A stretch of DNA of 64,000 nucleotides from the NCBI RefSeq assembly GCF_963973895.1, contig NZ_CAXBBF010000001.1; one strand, given 5' to 3'. The notes under the pieces were generated by a model. It searched no databases and was not told the DNA's origin. It saw nothing but the letters and a program-made list of their open reading frames with translations. Positions within the stretch are counted from its first letter, which is position 1. Each line of letters starts with the position of its first letter. This DNA is from Porticoccus sp950063125. GTDB lineage: Bacteria > Pseudomonadota > Gammaproteobacteria > Pseudomonadales > Porticoccaceae. Below are positions 45,093-54,970 of this stretch, piece after piece. The position numbers were made by a program, and so were the translations under genes.

Positions 45093-45887
45093 ATGACAGA
45101 CAGGGATTTTAAGCGTTTTGATCCAATCGTTCCGGAAAGTGATGACCGTATTGGTCGATCCTCGGGTGGTTCGGTTGATGACGGCCGCAGGCGAGCAGCG
45201 AAACGGCCGCCACCGTCTGATTCGCACGGTGGTGGATCAATCGGCGGGGTCTGGAAGCTTTTGGTGCTGTTGCTGTTGCTGGGTCTTGCCGGAATGGGCT
45301 ATATGCTGGTTCAGGAGAAAGCTCGCCTGGCGCAACTGCAGTCCCGCTTTGACGAGCTGGAAGCCAAGATCGTATCCACGGATGAATCGCTGAATCAGTC
45401 TGGCGCTACCCTGAGTATGAAAATACGCGAACATACTGAGGCGCTGGATAAGCACTGGTCAGAAATTCGTAAATTGTGGGGTGTTTCTTACGATACAAAT
45501 CGTAAAACTATTGATACAAACAGCAAAACTATCGAATCCCAGGGCGCAACCCTTGCTGCGCAGGACAAGGCCATCAACGGTTTGCAGGCCTCTGCTGCGG
45601 CCCGTAAAAAGGAGATAGCCGCGCTTGCCAGCAAAGTTGACAAGGCCAGCCAGTCGGTGGAAACCGCAGCGAGTTCCGCTATGGCAGCTAAGCTGGAGGT
45701 GAACGATGTGGCGAGTCAGTTGCAGGATATTACTGCCCGTCTCAATGCGGTCGATAAAACGGCCAAGGATTCCAGTGCCCGGACTGCGGCAAATGAAGAG
45801 GCAATTCGTGCCATTGATGCCTATCGGCTTCAGGTCAATCGCGATCTGCAGTTGATCAAGCAGCAGTTGGGCGCCCCCCCAGGCTGA
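45093..45887 (+). CDS. Single-pass membrane protein with periplasmic coiled coil, unknown function
   Basis: 264 residues. A charged, Pro-rich cytoplasmic N-terminus of about 50 residues is followed by one membrane helix (WKLLVLLLLLGLAGMGYMLV) and about 190 residues of predicted coiled coil. The heptad-like pattern includes repeats such as TNRKTIDTNSKTIES and SKVDKASQSVETAASSAMAA. It resembles ATPase-free scaffold proteins; I do not recognise a named family. It lies between a terminator and fumarase, 49 bp upstream of the latter. Confidence 0.75.
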   Translation: MTDRDFKRFDPIVPESDDRIGRSSGGSVDDGRRRAAKRPPPSDSHGGGSIGGVWKLLVLLLLLGLAGMGYMLVQEKARLAQLQSRFDELEAKIVSTDESLNQSGATLSMKIREHTEALDKHWSEIRKLWGVSYDTNRKTIDTNSKTIESQGATLAAQDKAINGLQASAAARKKEIAALASKVDKASQSVETAASSAMAAKLEVNDVASQLQDITARLNAVDKTAKDSSARTAANEEAIRAIDAYRLQVNRDLQLIKQQLGAPPG

Positions 45888-45936
45888 TCACTAGGAACTG
45901 AAACCATTTCGGATAGATTACCCTTGAGAGAGTGAC

Positions 45937-47451
45937 ATGACTGTAATTCGACAAGACGATCTGATTGATAGTGTGGCCGATGCGCTGCAATTTATTTCTT
46001 ATTACCACCCCGTGGATTTTATCCAGGCAGTCAATGAAGCCTATGAGCGGGAAGAATCCCAGGCTGCCAGGGACGCGATGGCGCAGATTCTGATCAATTC
46101 GCGTATGTGTGCCATGGGGCACCGCCCGATCTGTCAGGACACCGGTATCGTCAACGTGTTCGTCAAGGTCGGTATGAACGTGCAGTGGCAGGGTGACATG
46201 AGTGTCACCGACATGATCAACGAAGGGGTACGCCGCGCCTACAAAAACCCGGACAACGTTTTGCGCGCCTCGGTGTTGGCGGATCCGGACGGTGCCCGCA
46301 AAAACACTGGCGACAACACCCCGGCGGTGATCAATTATGAAATTGTGCCGGGTGACACCGTGGAAATCGATGTGGCTGCCAAGGGCGGCGGTTCCGAGGC
46401 CAAGTCCAAGTTTGCCATGTTGAACCCCTCCGACTCAGTGGTGGATTGGGTGTTGGAGCAGATTCCCAAAATGGGGGCCGGTTGGTGTCCGCCGGGGATG
46501 CTCGGTATCGGCATTGGCGGCACTGCTGAAAAAGCCATGCTGTTGGCGAAAGAGTCACTGATGGAGCCCATCGATATTCAGGAACTGCGGGCCCGTGGCG
46601 CATCCTGTCGCGCGGAAGAGCTGCGCCTGGAGTTGTTTGAGAAGGTGAATAACCTGGGCATCGGCGCGCAGGGATTGGGCGGTCTGACCACCGTGCTGGA
46701 TATCAAGGTCAAGGATTTTCCCGCCCATGCGGCCAACAAAGCTGTGGCGTTGATTCCCAACTGTGCTGCCACACGCCATACCCATTTCACACTGGACGGC
46801 TCCGGACCGGCCTATCAGACAGCACCGGATCTCAATGATTGGCCGGACATTGCCTGGGAAGTCGGTGACAGCGTCCGTCGGGTTAATCTGGATACCGTCA
46901 CCAGGGAGGACATCAAGGCCTGGAAAACCGGTGAAACTCTGTTGTTGTCTGGCAAGATGCTGACCGGGCGCGATGCCGCTCATAAACGGATGGTGGACAT
47001 GCTGGCCAAAGGCGAAAAACTGCCGGTGGATATGACGGGCCGGTTTATCTACTACGTTGGCCCGGTGGATCCTGTCAGGGATGAGGTGGTGGGTCCCGCC
47101 GGTCCGACCACTGCAACCCGGATGGATAAGTTTACCCGCACCATGTTGGAGCAGACCGGGCTGATTGGCATGATCGGCAAAGCAGAACGCGGACCGGTGG
47201 CCATTGAGGCGATTCGCGATAATGAGGCTGTTTATCTGATGGCGGTGGGTGGTTCGGCCTACCTGGTGTCCAAGGCGATTACCGGCGCGAAGGTGGTAGC
47301 GTTTGAAGATCTCGGCATGGAGGCGATCTACGAATTCGAAATTGTCGATATGCCGGTGACCGTGGCGGTGGACTCGAAAGGTGAGTCTGTGCACCAGACT
47401 GGTCCAAAAATCTGGCAGGCCCGTATCGAAGAGCGTGAATTGGTCATTTAA
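45937..47451 (+). CDS. Class I fumarate hydratase (iron-sulfur)
   Basis: 504-residue oxygen-sensitive fumarase (FumA/FumB type) interconverting fumarate and malate in the TCA cycle. Cluster-binding Cys candidates are in GHRPICQDTGIVNVF and IPNCAATRHTHF. Both halves of the family are fused in one chain: the N-terminal lyase domain (FKQxx-type, GGSEAKSKFAML) and the C-terminal GKMLTGRDAAHKRM ... GPAGPTTATRMD domain. Located after the coiled-coil membrane protein. Confidence 0.95.
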   Translation: MTVIRQDDLIDSVADALQFISYYHPVDFIQAVNEAYEREESQAARDAMAQILINSRMCAMGHRPICQDTGIVNVFVKVGMNVQWQGDMSVTDMINEGVRRAYKNPDNVLRASVLADPDGARKNTGDNTPAVINYEIVPGDTVEIDVAAKGGGSEAKSKFAMLNPSDSVVDWVLEQIPKMGAGWCPPGMLGIGIGGTAEKAMLLAKESLMEPIDIQELRARGASCRAEELRLELFEKVNNLGIGAQGLGGLTTVLDIKVKDFPAHAANKAVALIPNCAATRHTHFTLDGSGPAYQTAPDLNDWPDIAWEVGDSVRRVNLDTVTREDIKAWKTGETLLLSGKMLTGRDAAHKRMVDMLAKGEKLPVDMTGRFIYYVGPVDPVRDEVVGPAGPTTATRMDKFTRTMLEQTGLIGMIGKAERGPVAIEAIRDNEAVYLMAVGGSAYLVSKAITGAKVVAFEDLGMEAIYEFEIVDMPVTVAVDSKGESVHQTGPKIWQARIEERELVI

Positions 47452-47591
47452 TCGGATGGTTAGACAGTCTTTTCTGCAAAATGAGCGTCTTCACAGGAAA
47501 AAAAACCGGAGATGTAGTAAACTGGAAACAGTTACTGTTGTAACAAGGCGAGGAGCCTGGTTTTATTAAATTGGAATTTATGGTGGATATT

Positions 47592-48563
47592 ATGAAGAAG
47601 ATTTCAGCTGTAATGGGTACATTACTTTTAGCCGTATCTGTGTCAGCGACAGCACAGACACCGGAAGGTTTATATTTGGGTCCGTCACTCGGTTACTACT
47701 ATCTGGATAGTGAGCGTGTCATCAGCGGGCATGATGAATCGGGTGTTTTGGGCCTGAACCTTGGCTATCGTTTTTCAAATGACTGGGCTATTGAAGCGAG
47801 CTACGGTCACGATATCGCCGATGCGGATCTCGAAGTTTCGCAGATCAATGCCTACTACTGGTTTGGTGAAGACAACGGTGGCTGGCGTCCCTACATGCTG
47901 GCGGGTGCAAGCTACTACGATCGCAGTGGCAGCAATGAAAATAACCTGCAGTCCGAAGAAAAATATACGCATCAGCTGCAGATCGGTGTTGGTCTCTCCA
48001 AAATGATTGCCGAGCAGTGGGAATTCCGTGGCGATGCGCGTTTGCACAGCAAAGTGCGTGAAGGTGGTTTTCAGGGCGTTAACGATGCTTCCGTCAACTT
48101 CGCCGTGAATTACTACTTCAACAAGCCGGTTATGCCGGTCGCTGCCGAGCCTACCCCGGCCCCTGCTCCTCAGCCAGAACCGCCGGCACCAGAGCCTGAA
48201 AAACGCACCATCACGATTCGTCTGAATGTTGAATTTGAATTTGACAAGGCAGTCGTTCGTGCCATCTACGGTGATGAACTACAGGCAGTGGCTAGCGCGA
48301 TGAAGGTGCATGATGACATTACTCTGGAACTTGAAGGTCACACTGACTCGCTTGGCCCGGATGAATACAACCAGAAGTTGTCAGAAGACCGTGCCGCAGC
48401 GGTTAAAGCGAAAATCGTTGAAGATTACGGCATTGCTGCCAACCGCATTACTACCAACGGCTACGGTGAAACCCGTCCGATTGCCGACAACAACACTGAC
48501 GAAGGGCGTGCCCGGAACCGTCGTGTGGTCGGCGAAATGACTTACACCGAAGTGGTTAAATAA
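47592..48563 (+). CDS. OmpA-family outer membrane protein
   Basis: 323 residues: signal peptide (MKKISAVMGTLLLAVSVSAT), an N-terminal beta-barrel of about 170 residues (GLNLGYRFSNDWAIEASYGH), a Pro/Ala/Glu hinge near residues 190-210, and a C-terminal peptidoglycan-binding OmpA domain (LEGHTDSLGPDEYN, ITTNGYGETRPIADN, ARNRRV). It anchors the outer membrane to the cell wall. The frame is open to 47571, but the ATG at 47592 gives a proper signal peptide and follows GGTGG. Confidence 0.93.
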   Translation: MKKISAVMGTLLLAVSVSATAQTPEGLYLGPSLGYYYLDSERVISGHDESGVLGLNLGYRFSNDWAIEASYGHDIADADLEVSQINAYYWFGEDNGGWRPYMLAGASYYDRSGSNENNLQSEEKYTHQLQIGVGLSKMIAEQWEFRGDARLHSKVREGGFQGVNDASVNFAVNYYFNKPVMPVAAEPTPAPAPQPEPPAPEPEKRTITIRLNVEFEFDKAVVRAIYGDELQAVASAMKVHDDITLELEGHTDSLGPDEYNQKLSEDRAAAVKAKIVEDYGIAANRITTNGYGETRPIADNNTDEGRARNRRVVGEMTYTEVVK

Positions 48564-48593
48564 ACCGGGTTTGATGGTTTATTGCACGATACT

Positions 48594-48619
48594 AACGGCG
48601 TCCTCGGACGCCGTTTTTC
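48594..48619 (+). terminator. Rho-independent terminator after the OmpA-family gene
   Basis: ACGGCGTCC and GGACGCCGT form a strong stem with a very short loop, followed by five T residues. Confidence 0.88.
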
Positions 48620-48652
48620 GTTGACGGATGTGTGGGGGCGGCGGACATAGGT

Positions 48653-50071
48653 GTGAACACACTTTACTGGCACGATTACGAAACCTTTGGTATTGATCCC
48701 GCCCGCGATTGTCCCTCGCAGTTTGCCGGGATTCGCACCAATGAATCACTGGAGATTATCGGTGAGCCGTTGCGACTGTATTGTCGGCCGCCCCTGGATC
48801 GCCTGCCCTCTCCGATGGCGTCACTGGTGACCGGCATCACCCCCCAGAAAGCCCTCGAGGAAGGCGTGCCAGAGCGCACTTTTATTGAGCAGATTCACCG
48901 TGAATTGTCGGTTCCCGGCACCTGTGGCGTCGGTTACAACAGTATCCGCTTTGATGATGAGGTGACCCGCTATACCCTTTACCGGAACTTCTATGACCCC
49001 TATGAGCGGGAATGGAAGCAGGGCAATTCCCGCTGGGATATTATCGATATGGTCCGGCTTGCCAGAGCCCTGCGGCCCGGTGGTATCGAGTGGCCCGATT
49101 ACGACGATGGTTCTCCCTGTTTTAAACTGGAGCAACTCACTCAGGCCAATGGCATCAGTCATGAGTCGGCCCACGATGCCCTGTCGGATGTTATGGCGAC
49201 CATTGCCATGGCAAGACTTGTCCGGGAGAAGCAGCCACAGTTGTATCAGTATGTCTATGAGCACCGCCTGAAACACAAGGTGGCTGAATTGATCAATCTC
49301 AATCACCGCAAACCTTTTTTACATGTTTCCGGGAAACTGCCCAGGGAAAATGGCTATACGGCACTTATGATGCCCCTCGCCCAACATCCCGTGAACAAAA
49401 ATGCCATTATCTGTTTTAACCTGATGGGAGATGCTCGTGCGCTGCTCGAATTGTCAGCCGAGCAGATCAGTGAGCGGCTCTTTACCCGCACGGATGCATT
49501 GCCCGAAGGGGTAAGCCGGATACCCTTGAAAGGAGTGCAGTTGAACCGCTGCCCGGTCGTGGCAACGCCACGGTTGATGGATGCTGCGGCAGCGCATCGG
49601 CTGGGTATTGATCTTGCGAGGTGCGAAAAACAATGGCAGCTGCTTCTTCAACAGGATTTGACCGCCAAGCTGGCTGCGGTTTTTTCAAGCCAGCAGTATG
49701 AGCCCCGTGAGAACGCCGAACAGGCCCTCTATGAGGGTTTTGCCAGTGAAGCCGATAAGGCACTTTTCTCAGCGGTGAGGTCTGCCAGTGCGAGCGAGCT
49801 GGCCAGTGACAGCCTGCATTTTCGGGATCAGCGTTACCGTGAACTGCTTTTCCTGTATCGAGCGAAAAATTTCCCCGAGACCCTCACGGATGAGGAGCAA
49901 GACCGTTGGCAGGCGTGCCGTTTTCAGCAGCTGACCAATGGCAGGGATGGTTATCTCTCGCTGAACGATTTTTACGCGCAGATAGAAGCGTTGCATGCCA
50001 GGGAAGATTTGTCCGAGCGGGACAGAACTATTCTCCACGCTCTGCGAGAGTGGGGCGATCAGATTTTATAG
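48653..50071 (+). CDS. sbcB: Exodeoxyribonuclease I
   Basis: 472-residue 3'-to-5' single-strand DNA exonuclease used in recombination and mismatch repair. DEDD catalytic residues are in LYWHDYETFGIDPARD, VGYNSIRFDDEVTRY and SAHDALSDVMATIAMARL, with the SH3-like and C-terminal domains following. Start taken at GTG 48653 (MNTLYWHDYETFG, with GGCGGA seven bases upstream); GTG 48632 is an in-frame alternative without homology. Confidence 0.93.
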   Translation: MNTLYWHDYETFGIDPARDCPSQFAGIRTNESLEIIGEPLRLYCRPPLDRLPSPMASLVTGITPQKALEEGVPERTFIEQIHRELSVPGTCGVGYNSIRFDDEVTRYTLYRNFYDPYEREWKQGNSRWDIIDMVRLARALRPGGIEWPDYDDGSPCFKLEQLTQANGISHESAHDALSDVMATIAMARLVREKQPQLYQYVYEHRLKHKVAELINLNHRKPFLHVSGKLPRENGYTALMMPLAQHPVNKNAIICFNLMGDARALLELSAEQISERLFTRTDALPEGVSRIPLKGVQLNRCPVVATPRLMDAAAAHRLGIDLARCEKQWQLLLQQDLTAKLAAVFSSQQYEPRENAEQALYEGFASEADKALFSAVRSASASELASDSLHFRDQRYRELLFLYRAKNFPETLTDEEQDRWQACRFQQLTNGRDGYLSLNDFYAQIEALHAREDLSERDRTILHALREWGDQIL

Positions 50072-50145
50072 TAGGTGGGCTGCTGGTTCACACCTGACAA
50101 AGTCGCTAAAATGCAGCGGTTTTGTTATTCATCTAGGGGCAGTGT

Positions 50146-51162
50146 GTGGAATTCAAAGGCGCCAGTATTCTTTCCATCAGTCAGTTTGAGCGCAATGATA
50201 TTGATCGGATTTTCCGGGTGGCCGATCGCATGGAGCCCTACGCGCAGCGGCAGAAAATCACCCGTGTACTGGAAGGCGCAATCCTCGGCAATATGTTTTT
50301 TGAGTCGAGCACCCGAACGCGGATCAGCTTTGGCAGTGCCTTCAATCTCCTCGGCGGTGAGGTGCGTGAGACGGCCGGTTTCGAGGCGTCGGCCCTGACT
50401 AAGGGTGAGTCCCTGCAGGATACGGCACGGGTACTATCCGGTTTTAGCGACATAATCTGCCTGCGCCATCCCCAGTCCGGTTCTGCAGCGGCCTTCGCCT
50501 CCTCCAGCCGGGTTCCGGTGATCAATGGCGGCGACGGCAGCAATGAACACCCCAGTCAGGCGTTACTGGATCTTTATACCATTGAAAAAGAGCTGAAAGG
50601 TCGCGGACGCCAGTTGGACGGACTGCGGGTTGCCATGATCGGTGACCTCAAGCATGGCCGTACGGTGCATTCCCTGTGCCGGTTGCTGATGCTGTTCCGG
50701 CACATTTCAGTGGAGCTGGTTTCCCCAAGGGAGTTGGCCATGCCCAGGGAGCTGGTGGAGGAGATGCGCACGGCGGGAATCAAAGTGGATGAATCAGACC
50801 GGCTTGAACCGAGCATTGCGCATGTGGACATTGTCTACTCGACACGCATTCAGGAAGAACGTTTTTCCAGTAAAGATGAGGCGGACCTGTATCGCGGACG
50901 GTTTCGTCTTAACCAGGCGATTTATACCTCGAACTGTGAACCCAATACGGTCATTATGCATCCACTGCCGCGAGACTCCCGGGCAGAAGCCAACGAGCTG
51001 GATTGTGATCTGGACAGCAATCCGAATCTGGCCATTTTTCGTCAGACGGACAATGGCCTGCTGGTGAGAATGGCCCTGTTTTCGATGATTCTGGATGTCA
51101 CCCATCTGGTGGAAAAATACGCCACTGAGGTCTGTTGGTATAACCCGCGCTTGTCACCCTGA
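50146..51162 (+). CDS. pyrB: Aspartate carbamoyltransferase catalytic chain
   Basis: 338 residues. Second step of pyrimidine synthesis: carbamoyl phosphate plus aspartate. Carbamoyl-phosphate motif FESSTRTRISFGSAF, then GDGSNEHPSQALLDLYT, GDLKHGRTVHSL, YSTRIQEERF and MHPLPRDSRAEAN are complete. It is about 27 residues longer than E. coli PyrB, mainly at the C-terminus. No pyrI regulatory gene is adjacent. GTG start at 50146 after AGGGGCAG. Confidence 0.95.
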   Translation: MEFKGASILSISQFERNDIDRIFRVADRMEPYAQRQKITRVLEGAILGNMFFESSTRTRISFGSAFNLLGGEVRETAGFEASALTKGESLQDTARVLSGFSDIICLRHPQSGSAAAFASSSRVPVINGGDGSNEHPSQALLDLYTIEKELKGRGRQLDGLRVAMIGDLKHGRTVHSLCRLLMLFRHISVELVSPRELAMPRELVEEMRTAGIKVDESDRLEPSIAHVDIVYSTRIQEERFSSKDEADLYRGRFRLNQAIYTSNCEPNTVIMHPLPRDSRAEANELDCDLDSNPNLAIFRQTDNGLLVRMALFSMILDVTHLVEKYATEVCWYNPRLSP

Positions 51163-51220
51163 TCCATCCCACGGTCTTCCCTGTGGGCAGTCGAAAATAA
51201 TTTATTACCATGCAGGTCCT

Positions 51221-52369
51221 ATGAACGAATTTGACGATATTCGTCCCTACTACGATAGCGAAGTGCCAGATGTGCTGGCCCGCCTGGCCATTGACCGGGA
51301 ATTCATCGATACGCTGATGTCCATCAAATATCGGCGTCTGGGTCGCTGGATGCCCTGGCTGATGCGACCACTGATCAGCCGTGTACTCAGAAAAGCCTTT
51401 GCCAAAATCGATAACGTACGGGATTTTCAGGAGGCCGTGGGTACCAGCATGGCCAACCTGCTGCGCAATATCGGTACCGATGTAACCGTATCGGGGCTGG
51501 ATAAACTGGAGCCGAGCTCGGCTTATTTGTATATCAGCAACCATCGCGATATCGCCATGGACCCCGCGTTTGTCAATTTTGTGCTCTACCACAACGGCCG
51601 CGATACGGTGCGGATTGCTATCGGTGATAATTTATTGACCAAGGATTTTACGTCCGATCTGATGCGCATCAACAAGAGTTTTATCGTCAAGCGTTCCCCG
51701 GTAGGACGGCGGGAAAAACTCACTGCGCTGGTACAATTGTCACGCTACATCCGTTTTTCCCTGCTTGAAGAGCGGGCTTCTGTGTGGATTGCACAGCGGG
51801 AGGGTCGGGCAAAGGACGGTATGGATAAAACGGAAAAGGCCCTGTTGAAAATGCTCTCATTGAGTAAGACCAAGGAGCAGGATTTTGCCGAGGCCATTCG
51901 CGAATTGAAGGTGGTGCCGGTGGCTATTTCCTATGAGCTGGATCCGCTGGATGAGGCGAAGGCTAAAGAGCTTTATACCCTTAAAACAGCCGGGGCTTAC
52001 GAGAAAGAGGCGCACGAAGACCTGTTGAGCATCTATCAGGGTATTGTGGGGCGCAAGGGCGCTGTCCATGTTGCCTTTGGCGACCCGCTGGACACGGCAA
52101 TCGACTCCCCTGAGGCCATGGCCGAGGCAGTGGATCGACAAATTATCGGTAATTACCATCTGCAACCCACCAACCTGATTGCCTTCCAGAAGCTGGAAGG
52201 CGACTCGCCGCAACTGGCTCACTGGAAAGCACAGCACCCCTGTGACTGGGTGAAGAAAACCCGGGCTTTTGAGGAGCGTATTCTCGCCATGCCGGAGGCT
52301 TACCGGGAGATTGCGCTGGATATGTACGCCAACCCTGTGCGCAGCAAACTGAAACTCGGTCTGGTTTAG
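51221..52369 (+). CDS. PlsC-like glycerol-phosphate acyltransferase family protein
   Basis: 382-residue acyltransferase with the HX4D motif in YISNHRDIAMDPAFVNF and downstream blocks NKSFIVKRSPVGRREK, AQREGRAKDG and VVPVAISYELDPLDEAKAKE. It belongs to the large PlsB/PlsC superfamily but is longer than a typical PlsC and has an unusual N-terminus (FDDIRPYYDSEVPDVLARLA). The exact acyl acceptor is unclear. ATG 51221 chosen; the open frame extends upstream to 51095. Two bases separate it from the helicase gene. Confidence 0.8.
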   Translation: MNEFDDIRPYYDSEVPDVLARLAIDREFIDTLMSIKYRRLGRWMPWLMRPLISRVLRKAFAKIDNVRDFQEAVGTSMANLLRNIGTDVTVSGLDKLEPSSAYLYISNHRDIAMDPAFVNFVLYHNGRDTVRIAIGDNLLTKDFTSDLMRINKSFIVKRSPVGRREKLTALVQLSRYIRFSLLEERASVWIAQREGRAKDGMDKTEKALLKMLSLSKTKEQDFAEAIRELKVVPVAISYELDPLDEAKAKELYTLKTAGAYEKEAHEDLLSIYQGIVGRKGAVHVAFGDPLDTAIDSPEAMAEAVDRQIIGNYHLQPTNLIAFQKLEGDSPQLAHWKAQHPCDWVKKTRAFEERILAMPEAYREIALDMYANPVRSKLKLGLV

Positions 52370-52371
52370 GC

Positions 52372-54504
52372 GTGCTGGAAGCGGAACTGAGGGACACTAT
52401 CCAGGGAGGCTACCGCGCTTTTCTCGACAGCAACGGTTTGCGGCCCCGGTTGGGCCAGAAGCAGATGATTGCGGCCATTGCCAACAGTCTGGGTTCCATC
52501 GAGAGTGATGCGGAGGGGCACCGCAAAGCGGGCAACCCGGTCTGTGTGGTGGAGGCGGGCACCGGTACCGGCAAAACGCTGGCTTATCTGCTGGCGGCGT
52601 TACCGATTGCACGTCATCGCGGCAAGCGGGTGGTGATTGCCACCGGCACGGTGGCGCTGCAGGAACAATTGGTCAACCGCGATATCCCGGCTCTGCTCAA
52701 AAGTACCGGCTGGGATTACCGGATATCCCTGGCCAAGGGGCGCGGTCGCTATCTTTGTCCGGTTCGCCTTGAACAATGCCTGGACAGTGCCACTGCGAAA
52801 GACAGTGGTCAGTTCCTGTTCGAAGACGAGATCAGCTTTAATCCCACCGGCAAATTGATTGCCAGCTATCGCGCCATGAATGACGCCCTGCAAACAGATC
52901 AATGGGCGGGTGACCGGGATACCTGGTCGGAATCACTGGAAGACAGCGACTGGCGTCCCCTGACCGTAGACCGGCGTCAATGCGCTGGTCGTCGCTGTCG
53001 CCTGATCCGCGAGTGCTGTTTTTTCAACGCCCGCGATGAACTGGATCAGGCCGAGTGTATTGTGGCCAATCACGATCTGGTCATGGCAGATCTGGCCCTG
53101 GGTGGTGGTGTCATCCTTCCCCCGCCGGAGGACACGATTTACCTGTTTGATGAAGGCCACCGCATCGCTGGCACAGCGCTCAATCACTTTGCCGGTAGCT
53201 GCAGACTGCGAACTACAACTCATTGGCTGGGCAAGCTGCAGAAGCAGGTGGATAGTTGGCACGAATTACTGAAAGACGCGCCGGAAATACAGAGCCGTCT
53301 TGAAAAGATGACGGCCGCTGCTGGTGATGCAGAGAAATTACTGGGATTGGTCTACCCGGTGTTGGAAAAATCTCTGGCCCATGCTGCCGACGGGGATGCG
53401 GAGCCACGCTGGTGTTTCCCGAATGGAGATCCCGGTGAGGACATTCGCGAGCTGGCAGGTCATCTCGCGCAAACCTTTGGCGTTCTATCTACCCTTCTCG
53501 ACGTACTCTCTGACCGACTGGGTGACGCGATGGACGAGCCCCATTTTCCGGTACCCAGGGTAGATCTTGAGCAGCTTTTTCAACAGGTGGGAATTTGGCA
53601 GGGGCGTACCGATAGTGTACTGAAACTCTGGTGCTGTTATGCCCGCGAGGATGATCTTGCCAACAGCTCGCCCTATGCCCGCTGGCTCTCCCTTGAGCAA
53701 CAGGCCGGCGGTACCCTGGACATTCAGGTATCGGCATCGCCGACGGATGCGGGTGGCCTGTTCAGGGAGAATCTCTGGCGACGTTGTCATGGGGCGGTGA
53801 TTACTTCGGCTACCCTGCGCACCCTTGGCAAATTCGAAAATTTTGGCAAACGTTGTGGTTTGCCTGCGGATACAGTGTTCACGGCGGTGGCCGGCGCCTT
53901 TGATTTTGCCCGGGCCGGATCGCTGTCGGTACCGGATATCGGTGCCGATGGCAGTGACAGCAAGGCCCATACCGATGCGCTTGTCCGAACCATGCCAGAG
54001 CTGGTGGACTGGTCAGAGGGGACGCTGGTACTGTTTGCCTCGCGGCGACAGATGGAGCAGGTTTACGAGCAGTTACCAGACGCCTGTCGGGAGTCCATTC
54101 TGCTCCAGGGGCAGTGGGCCAACCAGGAGATTGTCCGTCGGCATCGCGCAGCGATTGATAAGGGTTCAGGTAGCGCGATTTTTGGTCTGGCCAGCTTTGC
54201 CGAGGGCATGGATTTTCCCGGTGACTACTGCCGCCATGTGGTGATTGCCAAGCTGCCGTTTTCGGTGCCGGATGATCCGGTCTATCAAACCCTGTCGGGC
54301 TGGCTGGAACTCCGCGGCGTCAATCCGTTTATGGAGTTGATGTTGCCCGATGCTTCTCTGCGGTTGCACCAGGCCTGTGGGCGGCTGATTCGAACGGAGC
54401 AGGACACCGGTAGAATTACTATCCTCGACCGCCGGATTGTGAGCAAACGCTATGGCAGGCAAATGCTCGATGATCTGCCCCCTTTTCGCCGTGAGTTGAA
54501 TTGA
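52372..54504 (+). CDS. dinG: DinG/YoaA-family ATP-dependent DNA helicase
   Basis: 710-residue XPD-like superfamily 2 helicase. Walker A is GTGTGKTLAYLLAALP; motif II is LFDEGHRIAGTALN, i.e. DEGH instead of DEAH. Four Cys in RYLCPVRL and QCAGRRCRLIRECC match the [4Fe-4S] cluster of DinG. Motif VI is LHQACGRLIRTEQDTGRI. These helicases unwind R-loops and D-loops during repair. The length fits DinG; assignment between DinG and YoaA is not certain. GTG start at 52372. Confidence 0.88.
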   Translation: MLEAELRDTIQGGYRAFLDSNGLRPRLGQKQMIAAIANSLGSIESDAEGHRKAGNPVCVVEAGTGTGKTLAYLLAALPIARHRGKRVVIATGTVALQEQLVNRDIPALLKSTGWDYRISLAKGRGRYLCPVRLEQCLDSATAKDSGQFLFEDEISFNPTGKLIASYRAMNDALQTDQWAGDRDTWSESLEDSDWRPLTVDRRQCAGRRCRLIRECCFFNARDELDQAECIVANHDLVMADLALGGGVILPPPEDTIYLFDEGHRIAGTALNHFAGSCRLRTTTHWLGKLQKQVDSWHELLKDAPEIQSRLEKMTAAAGDAEKLLGLVYPVLEKSLAHAADGDAEPRWCFPNGDPGEDIRELAGHLAQTFGVLSTLLDVLSDRLGDAMDEPHFPVPRVDLEQLFQQVGIWQGRTDSVLKLWCCYAREDDLANSSPYARWLSLEQQAGGTLDIQVSASPTDAGGLFRENLWRRCHGAVITSATLRTLGKFENFGKRCGLPADTVFTAVAGAFDFARAGSLSVPDIGADGSDSKAHTDALVRTMPELVDWSEGTLVLFASRRQMEQVYEQLPDACRESILLQGQWANQEIVRRHRAAIDKGSGSAIFGLASFAEGMDFPGDYCRHVVIAKLPFSVPDDPVYQTLSGWLELRGVNPFMELMLPDASLRLHQACGRLIRTEQDTGRITILDRRIVSKRYGRQMLDDLPPFRRELN

Positions 54505-54529
54505 TGATACAAGCTGTCGGGAGACAAAA

Positions 54530-54895
54530 ATGAGTGATGTCCGTCGGCAACTGACTATCCGGCTCTTTGCCGTGGAACAGCATTTGCGCGATCTCAATGT
54601 CTGGTCTGAAACGGCACCGAGCGCAGAAGCCCTGGCCAGTGACCAACCCTTTGCCATTGATACGCTGGAATTTGTCGAATGGTTGCAGTTTATTTTTCTC
54701 CCGCGTATGCAGGATCTGGTGCAGTGCGGTGCTCCGCTGCCCGCCGCCTGTGGGATCGCACCCATGGCAGAGGAGTATTTCAGAGGGCTATCAATTTCCA
54801 GGGGAGACTCAATCGCCAGGGGACAATCAATCGAGGCGGATGCGGAGCAGTTGATCGCCGCATTGACAGCAATTGACCAGCTGCTGTCCGGCTGA
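54530..54895 (+). CDS. yqcC: YqcC family protein
   Basis: 121-residue all-helical protein of the YqcC (DUF446) family, usually encoded beside the tRNA pseudouridine synthase truC. Conserved: LRDLNVWSETAPS, PFAIDTLEFVEWLQFIFLPRMQ. truC is not in this window. A repetitive RGDSIARGQSIEAD segment near the C-terminus (two SI(S/A)RG-type units) is unusual. Function unknown. It starts 25 bp after the helicase stop. Confidence 0.88.
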   Translation: MSDVRRQLTIRLFAVEQHLRDLNVWSETAPSAEALASDQPFAIDTLEFVEWLQFIFLPRMQDLVQCGAPLPAACGIAPMAEEYFRGLSISRGDSIARGQSIEADAEQLIAALTAIDQLLSG

Positions 54896-54970
54896 CTGAG
54901 CCGTCTGTTAGCCTTCATAGCTGGCTGACGACCGGACCTGTTCAGTCCCACCATTTCAGGAGACAGATTT

